A stretch of 8,606 nucleotides of DNA from Actinomycetota bacterium (GTDB taxonomy: Bacteria > Actinomycetota > Acidimicrobiia > IMCC26256 > PALSA-610), in the NCBI GenBank assembly GCA_030839005.1, contig JAUZEM010000590.1:1-8606 (forward strand), given 5' to 3'. The translations under genes and the position numbers were made by a program. Each line of letters begins with the position of its first letter. Within the stretch, counting starts at the first letter, position 1. This document shows positions 1-6,108 of this stretch, one piece after another. A model generated the notes under the pieces. The model had not been told where the DNA came from. It did no database searches and worked only from the letters and a program-made list of their open reading frames with translations.

Positions 1-1974
1 TTCCTCTTCGACGAGCCCGAGGTGGCCGACGCCGAGTTCGACGCGCTCGTGCGCGAGCTACGCGGGCTCGAGGCGCAGCATCCCTCTCTCGTCACGGCCG
101 ATTCGCCGACGCAGCGACCCGGCGGGCAGCCGGCGTCGACGTTCGCGCCGGTCGTGCACCGCATGCCGATGCTCTCCCTCGACAACGCGTTCTCGCGCGA
201 CGAGCTGCTCGGCTGGGGGACGCGCGCCCAACGGCTGATCACCGAGCCCATCCGCTTCGTCGCCGAGCCCAAGCTCGACGGGCTCGCGATCTCGCTGCAG
301 TACGAGGACGGTCGCTTCACCGTTGGCGCGACACGCGGCAACGGTGTGACGGGGGAGGACGTCACCGAGAATCTGCGGACCATCGCCGCCGTGCCGCCGA
401 GGCTGAAGGGGAAGGCGAAGGACCTTCCGGCGCTGCTCGAGGTGCGCGGCGAGGTGTTCATGCCGCTCGCCGCGTTCGAGGCGCTGAACCGGCGCCAAGG
501 TGAGGCCGGGGAGCGGCTGTTCACGAGCCCCCGCAACGCGGCCGCCGGCAGTCTGCGCCAAAAGGACCCGAGCATCACTGCGACCCGCGACCTCACGCTG
601 TACGCGTACCAGCTCGGCGCCAAGGACGGCGGTCCCCGGCTGAGGACGCATCAGGAGACGTTGGCATGGCTCGACGTTCTCGGATTCCCCGTGAACCCGC
701 ACATCGAGGCGTTCGACGATCTGGAAGCCGTCTTCGAATTTTGCGAGCGGATCCAGACCGATCGTCACTCGCTCGGCTACGAGATCGACGGTGTGGTCGT
801 GAAGGTCGACGATCTCGGGCAACGAGCGGAGATGGGTGCCACTTCGCGGGCTCCTCGCTGGGCGATCGCGTTCAAGTTCCCGCCCGAGGAGAAGACCACG
901 CTGCTGCGCGACATCATGGTGAGCATCGGTCGCACCGGGCGCGCCACGCCGTTCGCGGTTCTCGAGCCGGTGTTCGTCGGCGGTGCGAACGTAGGGATGG
1001 CGACCCTGCACAACGAAGACGACGTCGCGCGCAAGGACGTGCGGCCCGGAGACACCGTCGTCGTGCGGCGCGCGGGCGATGTGATCCCCGAAGTCGTCGG
1101 ACCGGTGCTCGCGAAGCGCCCGCCCAAGACCAAGCCGTGGAAATTCCCCGCGCAATGTCCCGAGTGCGGTCAGCCGCTCGTGCGCGTCGAGGGCGAGGCG
1201 AACCACCATTGCGTGAACGTCGACTGCCCGGCGCAGCGGGTGCAACGCTTGGTGCACTGGGCCAGCCGCGGCGCGATGGACATCGAAGGGCTCGGCGAGG
1301 AACGCGTGCGCCAGTTCGTCGAAGCCGGACTGCTGGAGGACGCGGCCGATGTGTATGCGCTGACGGTCGATCGCCTCGTTCCCCTCGAACGCATCGGTGA
1401 GCGTTCGGCGCAGCTCCTCGTCGACGCGATCGGAGCCTCGAAGCAACAGCCGTTGTGGCGCGTGCTCGTCGGGCTCGGCATCAACCACGTGGGCCCGACC
1501 GCCGCCCAGGCACTCGCTCGCTCGTTCGCCGACCTGCACGCGATCGTGGGCGGCAGCGTGGAGCAGCTCACCGCGATCGACGGGGTCGGTCCCACGATCG
1601 CGCAGAGCATCGGCACGTGGTTCTCGATTGATCGCAACCGGCGCCTGGTGCAGCGGTTGCGCGCCGCCGGTGTGAATTTCGAGGGCGACCGCGCTACGCA
1701 ACGCGAGGCGGTCGACGCGTCGTTCGCGGGGCTGACGTTCGTCCTCACCGGCTCGTTGCAGCAACGTACGCGCGACGAAGCGGCGGACGAGATCAGTGCG
1801 CGCGGCGGCAAGGTGACGTCGAGCGTGTCGAAGAAGACCAGCTACGTCGTCGTCGGTGAGGGCCCGGGGTCGAAGCTCGGCAAGGCCGAGGAGCTCGGCG
1901 TCGCGATTCTGGACGAGCAAGCGTTCGAGGCACTCCTCGCGCGCGGTCAACCGACGTTGAACGACCAGGTGTAA
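1..1974 (+). CDS. ligA: NAD-dependent DNA ligase LigA, 5'-truncated by window edge
   Basis: The protein seals nicks in duplex DNA during replication and repair, using NAD+ to adenylate an active-site lysine. The frame is open from base 1, so the start lies outside the window. By comparison with E. coli LigA about 22 N-terminal residues (start of domain Ia) are missing; 657 residues are visible, as expected for a family of about 670-690. Residue numbers are from base 1. The KLDG adenylation motif has its lysine at residue 91. The nucleotidyltransferase motif DGVVVK is at 263-268 and AIAFKFP ends near 293. An OB fold follows, then a four-cysteine zinc finger (C386, C389, C404, C409). Helix-hairpin-helix repeats lie at about 464-556 and a C-terminal BRCT domain at about 575-655. 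The nicotinamide-binding Ia region (DxPxxxDxEFD) is present at the very start. It ends in TAA and its last 28 bp overlap the convergent membrane-protein gene. Nothing looks broken; identification is very secure. Confidence 0.97.
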   Translation, partial: FLFDEPEVADAEFDALVRELRGLEAQHPSLVTADSPTQRPGGQPASTFAPVVHRMPMLSLDNAFSRDELLGWGTRAQRLITEPIRFVAEPKLDGLAISLQYEDGRFTVGATRGNGVTGEDVTENLRTIAAVPPRLKGKAKDLPALLEVRGEVFMPLAAFEALNRRQGEAGERLFTSPRNAAAGSLRQKDPSITATRDLTLYAYQLGAKDGGPRLRTHQETLAWLDVLGFPVNPHIEAFDDLEAVFEFCERIQTDRHSLGYEIDGVVVKVDDLGQRAEMGATSRAPRWAIAFKFPPEEKTTLLRDIMVSIGRTGRATPFAVLEPVFVGGANVGMATLHNEDDVARKDVRPGDTVVVRRAGDVIPEVVGPVLAKRPPKTKPWKFPAQCPECGQPLVRVEGEANHHCVNVDCPAQRVQRLVHWASRGAMDIEGLGEERVRQFVEAGLLEDAADVYALTVDRLVPLERIGERSAQLLVDAIGASKQQPLWRVLVGLGINHVGPTAAQALARSFADLHAIVGGSVEQLTAIDGVGPTIAQSIGTWFSIDRNRRLVQRLRAAGVNFEGDRATQREAVDASFAGLTFVLTGSLQQRTRDEAADEISARGGKVTSSVSKKTSYVVVGEGPGSKLGKAEELGVAILDEQAFEALLARGQPTLNDQV

Positions 1975-2405
1975 CTGCGGAACTGCCCCTTGGCGCGCGC
2001 TTCCTCGGGTGTGGAGATGGTGCGCGGCCACCACTCGACCACGGCGGTGTGCCCGCCCTTCGAGAATTCGCGGATGTCCTTGCCCGGACCGGGGTCGAAC
2101 AACACCTGGCCGAGGTTCGGATCGCCGGTGATCTGGTCCTGCGGGATGACACGGCCGTCGATCGTTATTTGTCCCGTCAGATCGGCGCGCTTCAGCTGCA
2201 CGCCCACCTCACCCTGCGGGAGGAGCTGGTCACTCTCGTTGGGTTCCAGGAGCGCGATCTCCGGATTGCGTTGCACGTTGGCGGGACCGTTCACCTGAGA
2301 TCGGCCGGCCCAGATGAGCACGTTGACGCCGATCAATACGATCCCGACGACGACTGCCACGCGTACGGGATTCGCAGGTCGGGCGAGCGACACGCCGACG
2401 AACAT
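1947..2405 (-). CDS. Small single-pass membrane protein of unknown function
   Basis: I do not recognise a named family. The 152-residue product has a short basic N terminus (R9, R15), one hydrophobic segment at about residues 14-33 and then a hydrophilic domain of about 115 residues. This predicts N-in topology with the domain outside the membrane. The outer domain has alternating polar/hydrophobic stretches (DLTGQITIDG, GQVLFDPG, GGHTAVVEWWP, SYTWSFNVG) that look like short beta strands; an Ig-like or CopC-like sandwich is possible, but that is only an impression. The ATG start is preceded by GGAGGTGG-like bases (complement of about 2419-2426), a good Shine-Dalgarno match although about 15 nt away, longer than usual. 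The gene is divergent from the kinase gene, and its stop lies inside the 3' end of ligA on the other strand. That it is a real gene is supported by the coherent membrane topology and by filling exactly the gap between ligA and the kinase. Confidence 0.72.
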   Translation of the reverse strand: MFVGVSLARPANPVRVAVVVGIVLIGVNVLIWAGRSQVNGPANVQRNPEIALLEPNESDQLLPQGEVGVQLKRADLTGQITIDGRVIPQDQITGDPNLGQVLFDPGPGKDIREFSKGGHTAVVEWWPRTISTPEEARAKGQFRSYTWSFNVG

Positions 2406-2475
2406 ACCGTCGCCGACCCCACCTCCGGGAACGGGTTGCGCCTCACCGTGACGCGTGTCGCGCGCAGCCGGCCAC

Positions 2476-2481
2476 TACCGT
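2476..2481 (+). promoter_or_regulatory. Candidate -10 element for leaderless start of the PASTA kinase gene
   Basis: The hexamer TACCGT matches the actinobacterial -10 pattern TANNNT and ends 7 nt before the ATG at 2489. No Shine-Dalgarno sequence lies between hexamer and start, so transcription would begin at or next to the A of ATG. No good -35 box stands at the right distance. The assignment is inferred from spacing and from the same arrangement at three other genes here. Confidence 0.5.
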
Positions 2482-2488
2482 TGAACCC

Positions 2489-4414
2489 ATGGCCGGCAGT
2501 GTGGTGAGCGACCTCGCGGGCCGCGTCCTCGCGGGCCGGTACCTGCTCCACGGAGCGGTCGGCACCGGAGCCAGCGGCCGGGTCTACGTCGCCGAGGACA
2601 CGCGCCTGCGTCGCCGGGTAGCGGTCAAGGTGCTGCACGCGGCGCTGGCCGAGGACGCGGCCTTCCTCCGGCGCTTCCGGGCCGAGGCCCAGCTCGCCGC
2701 GTCGTTGCACCACCCGCACATCGTCACCGTCCACGACTGGGGCGACGACGACGTCCCGTTCATGGTGCTCGAACTGCTCGAGGGCGGCTCGCTGCGATCG
2801 ATGCTCGACCAGAACACCTTGCTGACGGTCTCGCAGGCGGCACGCGTCGGCCGGGACGTCGCCTCCGCCCTCGAGTACGCGCACGCGCGCGGAGTGCTGC
2901 ACCGCGACATCAAGCCCGCGAACCTGCTGTTCGACGAGCACGGCATCGTGCGGGTCGCCGATTTCGGCCTCGCCCGCGCGCTCGCCGAAGCGAGCTGGAC
3001 CGAACCCGCCGGCGCGGTGTTCGGCACCGCGCGGTACGCGTCGCCCGAGCAGGCGCGCGGCGCGCAGCTCGACGCGCGCTCCGACCTCTATTCGCTCGCG
3101 CTCGTCCTCGTCGAGAGCGTGACCGGTCGCCTCCCGTTCGCGGCCGACACGACGCTCGGGATGCTGACCGCGCGGACGCTGCAGCCGATCGAGGCGACCG
3201 AGGCGCTCGGTCCGCTCGAATCCGTGATCGATCGCGTGGGCGCGGTCGAGCCCGGCGACCGGTACCCCGACGCGGCGACGATGCACCAAGCCATCGCGGA
3301 CGCGGCCGACGCCCTGCCGCCGCCGGGACCGCTCCTGCTCGCGGGCATGGTCGATCGCGCCGATCCGCATCCCACACGCGCGGCTCCGGAACGCGCGGCA
3401 CCTCTGTTCGACCAGGATGCCGTCGAGGCCCGGCGCGACGACGGGCCCCCGCGCGATGCCGCGCGGGACGCCGAGCCGACTCGCGAACGCCGCATCCCCG
3501 GTGAGCGCCGGCTGGTGCCGTGGATCGTCTCGGTCGTGCTGATCCTCACCGTCGCATTCGCGGCCGCGGCGTTCGCGCAGGTGGGCAGCGCCAAACCGGT
3601 CTCGATCCCGGGTCTGCGCGGCTTGAGCGTCGAAGCGGCGACCAAGGCGGCGCGGGCCGCGGGTCTCGACCTCTCGGTCGGGGCGGCCCGGGCTGCGCCC
3701 GATCCCAAGGGCACGGTGATCGCGCAGAACCCGGCCTCCGGGCTGTTCACGCGAAGCCGTCAAGTGAGCGTCGTGGTGTCGGCCGGACCCGCCGATGTCG
3801 CGGTGCCGTCCGTCGTCAACACGCCGTGGCGCACGGCGGGGCCGGCGCTCGCCGCCGCCGGCCTGCTGTACGCGCCGAACGCTCGGACCCTGCCCAGCGA
3901 GACCGTCGCGGCCGGAAACGTGCTGACCATCTCGCCGCCGGCCGGCACGCGCGTCGCGCCCGACGCGACGGTCACGGTGGTGCTGAGCTCGGGTCACGCG
4001 CCGGTCGCGGTGCCCGACGTGTCGAAGAAGCCGTTCGCCGACGCGGTGAAGTTGCTCACTGCGGCGCACTTCAAGGCCCAGCGCGCCGCCACCGACGAGT
4101 TCTCGCCGACAGTGAAGAGTGGCAGCGTGATTGCCACCAACCCTCCCCTGAAAACGAAGGCGCCCTACGGATCCACCGTCGTGGTTCGGGTGTCGAAGGG
4201 CCCCGACCTCGTCCGGGTGCCCGACGTGACGTTCGAGACGATCGAGCAGGCGACTGCCGCGCTCGCCGCCGGCGGCCTACAGGTCGGTACCGTGACGAAC
4301 TACCGGCCCGGCGGCGTGGTGATGAGTCAGGCCCCGAAGGGCGGGACCGCCGCGAAGGTGCCACGAAACTCGAAGGTCGATCTCGTGCTGAGTCTGAACG
4401 GGCGCGGCAGGTAG
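2489..4414 (+). CDS. Transmembrane Ser/Thr protein kinase with four PASTA repeats (PknB/StkP type)
   Basis: This is a membrane receptor kinase whose extracytoplasmic PASTA repeats typically bind muropeptides or lipid II and whose cytoplasmic domain phosphorylates cell-wall, division and metabolic proteins on Ser/Thr. The kinase domain spans about residues 18-275: glycine loop G25-T-G-A-S-G30, ATP-anchoring K47, catalytic HRD 138-140 (HRDIKPAN), DFG 158-160 and P+1 loop GTARYASPEQ 179-188. All catalytic residues are present. A charged juxtamembrane linker (about 276-341) leads to one membrane helix at 342-363. PASTA repeats follow at about 371-433, 434-502, 503-573 and 574-638. The activation loop has a single clear Thr (T171) where M. 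tuberculosis PknB has a TxT pair. ATG is chosen because the glycine loop begins a normal distance downstream and a -10-like box sits just upstream. Unlike classic pknB, no pstP, rodA or pbpA neighbour is visible, so orthology to pknB itself is unproven and I give no symbol. Confidence 0.95.
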   Translation: MAGSVVSDLAGRVLAGRYLLHGAVGTGASGRVYVAEDTRLRRRVAVKVLHAALAEDAAFLRRFRAEAQLAASLHHPHIVTVHDWGDDDVPFMVLELLEGGSLRSMLDQNTLLTVSQAARVGRDVASALEYAHARGVLHRDIKPANLLFDEHGIVRVADFGLARALAEASWTEPAGAVFGTARYASPEQARGAQLDARSDLYSLALVLVESVTGRLPFAADTTLGMLTARTLQPIEATEALGPLESVIDRVGAVEPGDRYPDAATMHQAIADAADALPPPGPLLLAGMVDRADPHPTRAAPERAAPLFDQDAVEARRDDGPPRDAARDAEPTRERRIPGERRLVPWIVSVVLILTVAFAAAAFAQVGSAKPVSIPGLRGLSVEAATKAARAAGLDLSVGAARAAPDPKGTVIAQNPASGLFTRSRQVSVVVSAGPADVAVPSVVNTPWRTAGPALAAAGLLYAPNARTLPSETVAAGNVLTISPPAGTRVAPDATVTVVLSSGHAPVAVPDVSKKPFADAVKLLTAAHFKAQRAATDEFSPTVKSGSVIATNPPLKTKAPYGSTVVVRVSKGPDLVRVPDVTFETIEQATAALAAGGLQVGTVTNYRPGGVVMSQAPKGGTAAKVPRNSKVDLVLSLNGRGR

Positions 4415-4417
4415 CTT
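4412..4417 (+). promoter_or_regulatory. Candidate -10 element overlapping the kinase stop codon, for the dehydrogenase gene
   Basis: TAGCTT fits TANNNT and ends 8 nt before the ATG at 4426. Its first three bases are the TAG stop codon of the kinase gene. There is no Shine-Dalgarno in the 11-bp gap, which fits a leaderless transcript. Read-through from the kinase promoter remains possible. No -35 box is visible. Confidence 0.42.
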
Positions 4418-4425
4418 GAGCCCAC

Positions 4426-5304
4426 ATGGGAGCACTCGACGGAAGGGTCGCGATCATCACCGGCGCCGGCCGCGGTCTCGGCCGCGAGCACGCGCTCCTC
4501 TTCGCCAGTGAAGGCGCGCGGGTGGTCGTCAACGACCTCGGTGGCGACATGCACGGCGAAGGCGGCGACCCGAGCGCAGCGATGCAGACGGTCGAAGAGA
4601 TCAAGGCGATGGGTGGCGATGCCGTCGTCAACGGCGAGAACGTCGCCGACTGGAACGGCGCGCAGCGGCTCGTTCAGCAGGCGATCGACTCGTTTGGTGA
4701 CCTCCACGTGCTCGTCAACAACGCGGGCATCCTCCGCGATCGCGTCATTATCAACATGACCGAGGCCGAGTGGGACGCGGTCATCACCGTCCACTTGAAG
4801 GGCCACTTCGCGCCGACACACCACGCCGCGGTTTACTGGCGCGAGCAGGCCAAGGCCGGCAACGACGTGCGGGCCTCGATCGTCCACACGACATCGACAT
4901 CCGGGCTGTTCGCGAATCCCGGCCAGGCGAACTACGACTCGGCCAAGAGTGGTATCGCCACGCTCTCACAGGTCTGCGCAAAAGAGCTCACGCGCTACGG
5001 CGTACGTTCGAACGCGATCGCGCCGGGCGCGCGCACCCGCCTCACCGAGGCGACGCCCGGCCTCGGCGACGCGGTGAAGGCTCCCGAAGTTGGCTTCGAT
5101 GTCTGGCACCCGGCGAACGTCTCCCCGTTCGTCGCGTACCTCGCCACCGCGGATTGCCCGATCACCGGCGAGTGCTTTCTCGTTCAGGGCGGCAAGGTGC
5201 AGCGCGCGCAGTCGTGGAAGGCCGCCGAAATGATCGAGAAGGCAGACCGCTGGACGGTGGAAGAGCTCGCAGATGCTGCCCCGAAGCTCGTGCCGGCGAA
5301 GTGA
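4426..5304 (+). CDS. Short-chain dehydrogenase/reductase, MFE-2 (17beta-HSD4)-like hydroxyacyl-CoA dehydrogenase type
   Basis: This is a cytosolic NAD-dependent SDR, most likely oxidising a 3-hydroxyacyl-CoA (fatty-acid or steroid side-chain beta-oxidation) or a related hydroxy substrate. The Rossmann motif TGAGRGLG is at residues 12-19. D37 in NDLGGD, at the end of the second strand, favours NAD over NADP. NNAG is at 98-101, and the catalytic Ser157, Tyr170 and Lys174 (YDSAK) are properly spaced. Features shared with the dehydrogenase domain of human HSD17B4/MFE-2 are NDLGGD, NNAGILRDR, VHLKG (H123 where many SDRs have Asn), GQANY and NAIAPGA. The 292 residues exceed a minimal SDR (about 250) because of an insertion after strand 2 and a C-terminal tail. 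There is no fused hydratase domain. The ATG lies 11 nt after the kinase stop. Exact substrate is not deducible; a generic 3-oxoacyl reductase is the alternative. Confidence 0.9.
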   Translation: MGALDGRVAIITGAGRGLGREHALLFASEGARVVVNDLGGDMHGEGGDPSAAMQTVEEIKAMGGDAVVNGENVADWNGAQRLVQQAIDSFGDLHVLVNNAGILRDRVIINMTEAEWDAVITVHLKGHFAPTHHAAVYWREQAKAGNDVRASIVHTTSTSGLFANPGQANYDSAKSGIATLSQVCAKELTRYGVRSNAIAPGARTRLTEATPGLGDAVKAPEVGFDVWHPANVSPFVAYLATADCPITGECFLVQGGKVQRAQSWKAAEMIEKADRWTVEELADAAPKLVPAK

Positions 5305-5316
5305 GGGCCGTCTCGG

Positions 5317-5703
5317 CTACTCGGTGATCTCCTGCAATGCGGCACTGAGCGCCGCGTTGCCTCCGCCCGAGCCCTGCATCATGAGCTTTGTCATGTCGCC
5401 CTGCACGCGCACCTTGCCGGCCATGAAGGCCTGCATGCCGGCCTGCTGATCGCCGGCGACGAAGACCTGGCGGGCAGTGTCGATGTCGGTCGACAGCGTG
5501 AGGTCGGCGCCGTCGGTGGTGCCCTTGCCGAACAGTGTCTCGCCGTTCTTCGACCCCATGAAGAACTTGATCGCGCGGTCACCGTCGGCGACCTCCAGGT
5601 TCATCACGAGGTTTGCGGGCGGCGTCTCCGGCGCGTGCTCCCGGATGAGCTTCTCGGCCGCGTCGAACCAGGCGTCGGAGAGGAACGGGTATTTCTCGGG
5701 CAC
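5317..5703 (-). CDS. SCP2 sterol-binding domain protein (lipid carrier)
   Basis: This is a stand-alone sterol carrier protein 2 domain: a small soluble protein with a hydrophobic tunnel that binds sterols, fatty acids or acyl-CoAs. The 128-residue length is typical. Visible family features are an N-terminal amphipathic helix (about 8-23), beta strands around NLVMNLEV and AIKFFMG (31-50), the ADLTLSTD segment (66-73) and the diagnostic MAGKVRVQGDMTKLM at 94-108 leading into the C-terminal helix. The start is the GTG at 5701-5703. A perfect AGGAGG Shine-Dalgarno sits 5 nt upstream, and translation from it begins directly with a family-like VPEKYPFLSD. The same frame stays open upstream to an ATG at 5841, but that extension is Arg-rich, lacks family similarity and would overlap the divergent ferredoxin gene. 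The gene is convergent with the dehydrogenase (12 bp between stops). The ligand is unknown; lipid or CoA-ester metabolism is likely. Confidence 0.88.
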   Translation of the reverse strand: MPEKYPFLSDAWFDAAEKLIREHAPETPPANLVMNLEVADGDRAIKFFMGSKNGETLFGKGTTDGADLTLSTDIDTARQVFVAGDQQAGMQAFMAGKVRVQGDMTKLMMQGSGGGNAALSAALQEITE

Positions 5704-5708
5704 GGATG

Positions 5709-5714
5709 CCTCCT
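5709..5714 (-). promoter_or_regulatory. Shine-Dalgarno site that fixes the SCP2 start
   Basis: The minus-strand reading is AGGAGG, with 5 nt (CATCC) to the GTG start. It is the strongest ribosome binding site in the window and the reason for choosing GTG at 5703 over the longer open frame. Confidence 0.8.
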
Positions 5715-5716
5715 CA

Positions 5717-5751
5717 GATCGGCCGCGACGGCTTCCTACCGCGGCCGGATC
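5717..5751. repeat. Inverted repeat in the SCP2/ferredoxin divergent intergenic region
   Basis: The left arm GATCGGCCGCG (5717-5727) pairs with the right arm CGCGGCCGGATC (5740-5751). There are 7 perfect GC-rich pairs nearest the loop, then GATC/GATC with one bulged G, around a 12-nt loop. It lies between the SCP2 candidate -10 and its Shine-Dalgarno, so it could be an operator or a hairpin in the SCP2 leader. GC-rich palindromes arise easily by chance in such DNA, so function is uncertain. Confidence 0.45.
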
Positions 5752-5779
5752 GTAGCGGAGGATCGGCGCGTCCCGTCTA
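5749..5779 (-). promoter_or_regulatory. Candidate promoter for the SCP2 gene
   Basis: On the minus strand TACGAT (complement of 5749-5754) fits the -10 consensus TANNNT. TAGACG (complement of 5774-5779) is a 4/6 match to TTGACA, with a 19-bp spacer, slightly long. Transcription would start near 5741-5742, giving a leader of about 40 nt that contains most of the inverted repeat and the strong Shine-Dalgarno. It is supported by pattern only. Confidence 0.4.
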
Positions 5780-5783
5780 GCCT
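5778..5783 (+). promoter_or_regulatory. Candidate -10 element for leaderless start of the ferredoxin gene
   Basis: TAGCCT fits TANNNT and ends 6 nt before the GTG at 5790. Its TAG is also an in-frame stop, so the ferredoxin frame cannot begin further upstream. No Shine-Dalgarno precedes the GTG. The same hexamer, TAGCCT, appears in front of gatC. Confidence 0.5.
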
Positions 5784-5789
5784 GACGCG

Positions 5790-6098
5790 GTGGCCGGAGC
5801 GACGAGGCGCGAGCGCATCGCAGATCACGAGCGCAACGCAAAGTGGAAGAATCAGCCGCTTCGCATCGAGATGTCGGAGTGCATCAACTGTGACGCGTGC
5901 CTGCGCCACTGCCCGTCACAGTTCGGTGCGATCTTCAACCATGGCGCCGACGTCGTGATCATCCCCGAGCTCTGCAGCGGTTGCGACAAATGCCTGCCGG
6001 CGTGCCCGGTCGACTGCATCTATCCCGATCCGGACTGGAAGCCCGCCCCCGACGAGTGGTGGGAATTGCCGCTCAGCCGCCTCGACCCGTACAAGTAG
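5790..6098 (+). CDS. Small 2[4Fe-4S] dicluster ferredoxin
   Basis: This is a soluble electron carrier holding two [4Fe-4S] clusters. The first binding motif is C31-x2-C34-x2-C37-x3-C41-P and the second C62-x2-C65-x2-C68-x3-C72-P, both intact; C76 is an extra cysteine after the second motif. About 28 residues precede the ferredoxin fold, basic and hydrophilic (RRERIADHERNAKWKN), and a Trp/Pro-rich tail of about 24 residues (DPDWKPAPDEWWEL) ends the protein; both are longer than in minimal clostridial ferredoxins. I chose GTG at 5790 because an in-frame TAG lies 9 nt upstream and a -10-like box fits leaderless initiation. The ATG at 5871 would cut off the first ferredoxin strand (LRIEM). The stop lies 10 bp before gatC, so co-transcription with gatCAB is likely. 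The redox partner is unknown; no oxidoreductase that would obviously use it lies beside it. Confidence 0.88.
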   Translation: MAGATRRERIADHERNAKWKNQPLRIEMSECINCDACLRHCPSQFGAIFNHGADVVIIPELCSGCDKCLPACPVDCIYPDPDWKPAPDEWWELPLSRLDPYK

Positions 6099-6101
6099 CC
6101 T
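6096..6101 (+). promoter_or_regulatory. Candidate -10 element overlapping the ferredoxin stop codon, for gatC
   Basis: TAGCCT starts on the TAG stop of the ferredoxin gene and ends 7 nt before the gatC ATG at 6109. No Shine-Dalgarno is present in the 10-bp gap. gatC could therefore have its own leaderless transcript in addition to read-through from the ferredoxin promoter. No -35 box stands at a normal spacing. Confidence 0.43.
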
Positions 6102-6108
6102 CACGGCG

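Noticed and set aside
58..2034. 658-residue open frame on the minus strand opposite ligA
   Set aside because: It is an antisense shadow of a high-GC gene: Arg/His/Leu-rich, no recognisable domain, and it covers an unquestionable ligA almost completely.
2333..4069. 578-residue open frame on the minus strand opposite the kinase
   Set aside because: Same artefact: low-complexity Arg/Gly-rich translation opposite a well-supported kinase with intact catalytic motifs and PASTA repeats.
3701..4400. PASTA region considered as possible tandem DNA repeats
   Set aside because: The four units are alike only as protein domains; they are diverged in DNA sequence and do not form a nucleotide repeat array.
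3520..4419. 299-residue plus-strand frame inside the 3' half of the kinase gene
   Set aside because: It is the +1-type shadow of the PASTA region, Arg/Gly-rich with no domain; the kinase frame continues uninterrupted, so there is no frameshift.
5305..5316. Possible bidirectional terminator between the dehydrogenase and SCP2 stops
   Set aside because: The 12-bp gap holds no convincing stem-loop and no T run on either strand.
5704..5841. N-terminal extension of the SCP2 gene to an ATG at 5841
   Set aside because: The extension is Arg-rich and unlike the family, would overlap the divergent ferredoxin gene and its promoter, and a strong Shine-Dalgarno sits exactly before the internal GTG at 5703.
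5871..5873. ATG as an alternative ferredoxin start
   Set aside because: It would leave only three residues before the first cluster cysteine and remove the first strand of the fold; the GTG at 5790 with its upstream box is the better choice, though not proved.
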